DNA of 39,127 nt from Gammaproteobacteria bacterium (GTDB lineage Bacteria; Pseudomonadota; Gammaproteobacteria; DSM-16500): the NCBI GenBank assembly GCA_013288655.1, contig JABDBK010000017.1:1-39127 (forward strand). Direction: 5' to 3'. The translations under genes and the position numbers were made by a program. Positions 35,366-39,127 of the stretch are shown here, piece by piece (the stretch's first letter is position 1; every line of letters begins with the position of its first letter). Under the pieces are notes generated by a model, which searched no databases, was not told the origin of the DNA, and worked only from the letters and a program-made list of their open reading frames with translations.

Positions 35366-36135
35366 GAGACCAAAAGCCCATTATCGAAATAAAAAATGTT
35401 AAAATACAATTAGGCGGTGATTGGGTCCATAAAGATATTAATCTTACGGTCAATCGCGGCGAAATTATTGCCATTGTGGGTGGAAGTGGTTCAGGGAAAA
35501 CAACCTTGCTCAGGGAGATGTTGATGTTACAACGCCCACATAGCGGATCTATTAAAATCTTCGGACAAGAGCTGATGGATGCGACACCTGAAATCCAAAG
35601 TGCAATTCAGCGACGATGGGGTGTATTATTTCAACAAAATGCTTTATTTAGTTCTCTTACTTTGCTAGAAAATACAGCCTTTCCCTTGGTTGAGCACACT
35701 AAACTCGATAAAAAAGCTATTCGTGAACTTGCAGCATTAAAAATTGCATTAACAGGGCTTCCCATGGATGCAGCAGTTAAATTTCCATCGCAACTGAGCG
35801 GCGGGATGCAAAAACGTGCTGCCTTAGCACGTGCTATTGTATTAGATCCTGAGCTTATTTTCCTTGATGAACCAACCGCAGGTTTGGATCCTGATAGTGC
35901 AGGTGGTTTAGATGAATTGATTTTAGACTTGCAGAGCACGATGGGTTTAACTGTAGTGATTATCACGCATGATTTAGATACCTTATGGCATATCACAGAT
36001 CGCGTCGCGTTTTTAGGTGAAGGTAAGGTATTGTGTGTGGATAACATGGCTAATTTGGTAAAAAATCCACACCCATTGATACAGGAGTTTTTTGGTGGTG
36101 CGCGCGGCAGAAGGGCGCAGGATATTTATCAATAA
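35362..36135 (+). CDS. MlaF-type ABC ATPase
   Basis: ATPase of the lipid transporter, 257 aa. Walker A GGSGSGKTT is at about residues 39-47, the signature LSGGMQKRAALARA shows the MQ-type variant usual in MlaF, Walker B LIFLDEPTAGLDPDSAGG follows, and the switch histidine is in VIITHDLDTLWHI. The FQQNALFSSLT Q-loop region is also MlaF-like. It overlaps the permease gene by 4 bases and is followed 13 bases later by the MlaD-like gene, so the four form one operon. Confidence 0.94.
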   Translation: MRDQKPIIEIKNVKIQLGGDWVHKDINLTVNRGEIIAIVGGSGSGKTTLLREMLMLQRPHSGSIKIFGQELMDATPEIQSAIQRRWGVLFQQNALFSSLTLLENTAFPLVEHTKLDKKAIRELAALKIALTGLPMDAAVKFPSQLSGGMQKRAALARAIVLDPELIFLDEPTAGLDPDSAGGLDELILDLQSTMGLTVVIITHDLDTLWHITDRVAFLGEGKVLCVDNMANLVKNPHPLIQEFFGGARGRRAQDIYQ

Positions 36136-36148
36136 AGGACAAGGCATC

Positions 36149-36907
36149 ATGGAAACAGACGTTCGATATACGATTGCCGGCATATTTGTCATTGTCTTAG
36201 TTTCCTTTATTACGTTAGGTATCATTTGGTTGTCGGCCGGTTTTTCTGTTGAAACGTATACCATTTATCAAATTAACATGAAAGAATCCGTAAGCGGTCT
36301 TAGTGTCGATGCAGCGGTGGAATATAATGGCGTGAATGTCGGTACTGTCAAAAACATTCGAATAAGTCCCAAAGACCCTGAGCAAGTGGAAATATTGATA
36401 AGAATTCGTAGTTCAACCCCCGTCACTCTTGGCACGACAGCGACTTTGAATATGCGAGGGTTGACCGGCGTTACATTTGTGGCTTTACGTGATAAGGGAA
36501 CGAATAAACAAAAACTTAGACTATCACCTGGCGAAACTTACCCTATTATTACTACAGCACCCTCTATCCTGATGCGCTTTGATCAGGCGCTTACCGAAAT
36601 GAATGCTACTTTCAGGCGTATCAGTGCTTCTATCGAAAAATTATTAAATGAAGAAAATTTAAATTACATGCGTGATATTTTGCACAACCTAAAAACATTG
36701 ACTCAACAACTTCAACCCGTTATACGCAGCAGTTTCGATACAATTGATACCTTTAATCGAGAAACATTGCCCAGGGCTAATCAAGCTATTGTTAATGTCG
36801 ATACTATTATGGGTGATATATCTTCTATCGCGAATGAATTAAAAGATAATCCAGCCATTATGCTGCGAGGTAAAACACCACCACCCTTAGGGCCAGGAGA
36901 AAGATAA
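36149..36907 (+). CDS. MlaD/MCE-domain substrate-binding protein
   Basis: A 252-aa protein anchored in the inner membrane by one N-terminal helix (residues about 7-30) with its MCE domain in the periplasm (about 38-118: GLSVDAAVEYNGVNVGTVKNI and LNMRGLTGVTFVAL). A long helical, coiled-coil-like C-terminal part (about 145-240) follows. MCE rings carry phospholipids between the membranes. ATG at 36149 has AAGGA eight bases upstream; the longer reading from 36092 lies within the ATPase gene and is rejected. One base separates its stop from the lipoprotein start. Confidence 0.93.
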   Translation: METDVRYTIAGIFVIVLVSFITLGIIWLSAGFSVETYTIYQINMKESVSGLSVDAAVEYNGVNVGTVKNIRISPKDPEQVEILIRIRSSTPVTLGTTATLNMRGLTGVTFVALRDKGTNKQKLRLSPGETYPIITTAPSILMRFDQALTEMNATFRRISASIEKLLNEENLNYMRDILHNLKTLTQQLQPVIRSSFDTIDTFNRETLPRANQAIVNVDTIMGDISSIANELKDNPAIMLRGKTPPPLGPGER

Positions 36908-36908
36908 C

Positions 36909-37505
36909 ATGATATTTCGCTCATGCTGGTTTATGATATTTGGTATTGTCCTTATGGCTTGTTCTGTTTTTTCGCCAGTGAAAACAGAATATATTAAAGA
37001 ATATATGGTGGATGCGAAAACTTTTGGCCCGCATTTAAGAAAAACTTCGTTTAAAACACTCGCAGTTTCTATGCCTACAGCGGGTCGCATTTATCAAAGT
37101 AAAGAGATGGTGTATTCAGTTCGTCCTCATGAATTTAATTATTTTGCTAAAAACCGCTGGGTGGAACCTCCTATGCAAATGTTGCAGCCGCTTATCATAC
37201 AAGCATTGCAAAGCACGCACTACTATAAAGCTGTCGCACCTGCGAGCGGACCAGGCCGATATGATTTTCTTCTTAACACACAGCTTGTCGATTTTTATCA
37301 AGAATTTTGCGAGGGTAGCAGTGTTTTTAAATTAACACTGCGTGCGCAAATTGTTAGAGTATCGAATGGTAAAGTATTGGCGAGTAAAACGTTTACGGTT
37401 GTTCAACCTGCGCCATTTCCTAATCCTTATGGTGGGGTGATTGCGGCAAATCTTGCGAGCGAGAAAACGCTGAGTGAATTGTCGGCGTGGGCTTTAAAAT
37501 ATTAA
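36909..37505 (+). CDS. ABC-type transport auxiliary lipoprotein (PqiC-like)
   Basis: A 198-aa outer-membrane-type lipoprotein. The signal peptide ends in the lipobox LMAC (Cys18), and the mature domain belongs to the transport-auxiliary lipoprotein family that partners MCE transporters (PqiC in E. coli). Visible features include the early strand TLAVSMPTAGRIYQSKEMVY, the central NRWVEPPMQMLQPLIIQAL pattern typical of the family, and FKLTLRAQIVRVSNGKVLASKTF near the C-terminus. It is last in the operon. It would link the MCE complex to the outer membrane. No strong terminator is seen in the 36 bases before the convergent Nudix gene. Confidence 0.88.
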   Translation: MIFRSCWFMIFGIVLMACSVFSPVKTEYIKEYMVDAKTFGPHLRKTSFKTLAVSMPTAGRIYQSKEMVYSVRPHEFNYFAKNRWVEPPMQMLQPLIIQALQSTHYYKAVAPASGPGRYDFLLNTQLVDFYQEFCEGSSVFKLTLRAQIVRVSNGKVLASKTFTVVQPAPFPNPYGGVIAANLASEKTLSELSAWALKY

Positions 37506-37541
37506 AAAAGATTCAACCGCCGACTACTTAAATAAGACCAA

Positions 37542-39127
37542 TTATGAGTGAAAACGCATTCTAACTTCGTTTTCAACTTGAGGCTTATAATCAGAATTTT
37601 CCCATTTGAATGCATCAGGAAATTTTTCATATAAAAATGAAAGCATTTCTTTATGTTGATTCTTGAACAAACGCTCTAATATATTAACTTCACTAAATTG
37701 TTGATAATGAAGATCATAAAAATATTCACTATTGAAATGAAGTTCTGCAACCTGCGGCTGTTGATAACAATTTTTAAAGAGTTCAACATCCCCACTTAAT
37801 ATAATATATTTAATATGCTCTTCTTTTAATTTTTTCATTACTTCAGGATGATTTTTTAATATATCTTTTATAGCCCCCAATGTTAACTCTCGTTTTTCTG
37901 ATGATGAACTGTGAGTTTTAAAAAGATATTTCAATTTTTCAAGAATAATATGGTCTGCATTTGCGTCTTTGATATGATGACTTATATCCTCTGGGATAGT
38001 CAGAATCAACTTGTCAATATCGGCCCAGCTATATTGATAAACATGCAATATATGAGGAGCTAGTTTAGAAATAAAACGAAGCATTTCCCATTGGTGTTTC
38101 TCAATTAAATCAGTTAAATGGCAGCTATCAGTTTCACGAAGATGATTTATCGTGTAACCATTTTCCAAGAGGAAATTTGAAAGCTTGATATTGCCTGAGT
38201 TAATCGCCAACATAAGAATGTCACCTTTGATACCAGGATCATTAATAGTATGGCTTATTTTTTGCAAACATTTTTTTATTGTACTCAGGGTGTTGTCTTT
38301 AAGTATGCTTAATGCCGCTTCATTATTCTTAATGGGTTCAACTTCAGAATAAATAAAATAGCCTGTTGAGCTAGTTGATAAACGATTTTCAATATGTTTT
38401 AAAAGCGACATATGGTATCGCATGAACTGAAGCGGATACATTTCAGCAAATAAAAGCAATGAAAATTCATTCGAATCCATAGAAAATTCCGGCTGTTTTA
38501 TAAAATCAAATAATATAGCATTGCTGACTCGAATAGGTAAGTTCTTATGCTTGGATGTTTGACCTGGATTATTTTTATAAGTATTTACTTTTGTGACTTC
38601 ACCCAGATCATCCCCAGGCCATATGCTGGGTAAAAGTGTTCTGCCGAGATTAATATGAACGAAAACTAAATCACCTATATTATTTAGAGATTGATGTTCG
38701 GGATGAAGCTTCACTCTCATAAATTCACGAACAGTAGCCTTTTTTTCTTCTATTTTCACAAAAGTTTCTTCTGATAATTCGCGAAAAGCGGCTTCAGTTG
38801 GCTTTTCATCCCGTTCAATGATCCCTCCGGGGAATGACCACTGATCTTCAAGTTTATTGTTCACCCTACGCCTACCCATTATCGTATAGATATCATCGTT
38901 ATCATAGGTAGCAGTGACGAGAACTACAGCTGCATCGCGATAGGTGGGTTGACTAGATGGATCCTCTTTTACTAAATTTAATTTGCTCAATAGACTATCT
39001 GGCATAACTTTCATAATTTCAGGATGATGTCTATGTAATGCAGCACCATGATCAAGTAACCAGTGAACAGCAGATTCATTTTGATTTAAGATAGCGTGCT
39101 CAAGCCAGGAATAGCCATGTACTATGG
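37542..39127 (-). CDS. Ankyrin-Nudix-ankyrin protein, 5' end beyond window
   Basis: The frame is open from 37542 to the right edge; 37 codons upstream of the first ATG (39014) read YSWLEHAI and VHWLLDHGAALHRHHPEI, an ankyrin repeat, so the real start lies outside. After it comes a Nudix domain (about residues 25-165 counted from the ATG) with the box GGIIERDEKPTEAAFRELSE, then ET-FV: all acidic metal ligands are kept, but the final glycine is Phe. The C-terminal 290 residues are helical and contain ankyrin-like units (LMLAINSGNIKLSNFLLENG; YIILSGDVELFKNC). No signal peptide or membrane segment in the visible part. Nudix proteins hydrolyse nucleoside diphosphate derivatives; an effector role is inferred from the ankyrins. 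Confidence 0.85.
   Translation of the reverse strand, partial: IVHGYSWLEHAILNQNESAVHWLLDHGAALHRHHPEIMKVMPDSLLSKLNLVKEDPSSQPTYRDAAVVLVTATYDNDDIYTIMGRRRVNNKLEDQWSFPGGIIERDEKPTEAAFRELSEETFVKIEEKKATVREFMRVKLHPEHQSLNNIGDLVFVHINLGRTLLPSIWPGDDLGEVTKVNTYKNNPGQTSKHKNLPIRVSNAILFDFIKQPEFSMDSNEFSLLLFAEMYPLQFMRYHMSLLKHIENRLSTSSTGYFIYSEVEPIKNNEAALSILKDNTLSTIKKCLQKISHTINDPGIKGDILMLAINSGNIKLSNFLLENGYTINHLRETDSCHLTDLIEKHQWEMLRFISKLAPHILHVYQYSWADIDKLILTIPEDISHHIKDANADHIILEKLKYLFKTHSSSSEKRELTLGAIKDILKNHPEVMKKLKEEHIKYIILSGDVELFKNCYQQPQVAELHFNSEYFYDLHYQQFSEVNILERLFKNQHKEMLSFLYEKFPDAFKWENSDYKPQVENEVRMRFHS

Noticed and set aside
35631-36047. 138-aa minus-strand ORF inside the lipid-transporter ATPase gene
   Set aside because: It is the reverse reading of a clear ABC ATPase with all motifs intact.
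37506-37541. Terminator between the lipoprotein and the Nudix gene
   Set aside because: The 36-base gap is AT-rich but contains no convincing hairpin.

Overview
The window is about 39 kb of AT-rich gammaproteobacterial chromosome. It pairs ordinary housekeeping genes with long, low-similarity proteins carrying eukaryote-like modules: ankyrin repeats, a Nudix domain fused to ankyrins, and an RGS-like helical domain. That mix suggests a host-associated, intracellular-type member of the Legionellales (Legionella/Coxiella/Berkiella-like). The taxon is inferred from gene content only. No rRNA, tRNA, CRISPR array or insertion sequence was seen.

Layout. (1) 1-6708, minus: one giant surface exoprotein gene, open to the left edge, with a TpsA-type secretion domain, GLUG-type repeats and autotransporter beta-strand repeats. 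(2) 6897-12716: nucleoside catabolism (purine nucleoside phosphorylase, deoC, an MFS carrier, deoB), split by an oppositely oriented AbiE toxin-antitoxin pair with two matching operators around its promoter. (3) 12741-20543: an unrecognised 385-aa protein, a terminator, two L,D-transpeptidases, and two large effector-like proteins (587 aa; 955 aa with ankyrin repeats and C-terminal membrane helices) whose 3' ends share a 29-bp sequence. (4) 20864-26668: a small lipoprotein, then a tightly overlapping run of D-Ala-D-Ala ligase, TolC-type channel, periplasmic adaptor, MacB-type ATPase and permease. (5) 26643-28702: a decayed minus-strand ORF behind a good promoter, a DUF29 gene, and the RGS-like protein. 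(6) 28703-33152, minus: a two-domain sulfurtransferase and a caa3-type cytochrome c oxidase set (coxB-coxA-coxC). (7) 33225-37505: an S49 peptidase and an MCE/Mla-type lipid transporter (STAS-permease, ATPase, MlaD-like, lipoprotein). (8) 37542 to the right edge, minus: an ankyrin-Nudix-ankyrin protein that runs off the window.

How they fit together. Phosphorylase, DeoB and DeoC form a complete route from purine (deoxy)nucleosides to central carbon, and the MFS carrier translationally coupled to deoB is a reasonable candidate importer. Envelope functions are unusually dense: peptidoglycan cross-linking, D-Ala-D-Ala synthesis, tripartite export and phospholipid transport. The best leads for undescribed biology are the RGS-like protein, the shared C-terminal tail of the two adjacent effector-like genes, the ankyrin-Nudix fusion and the hybrid giant exoprotein.
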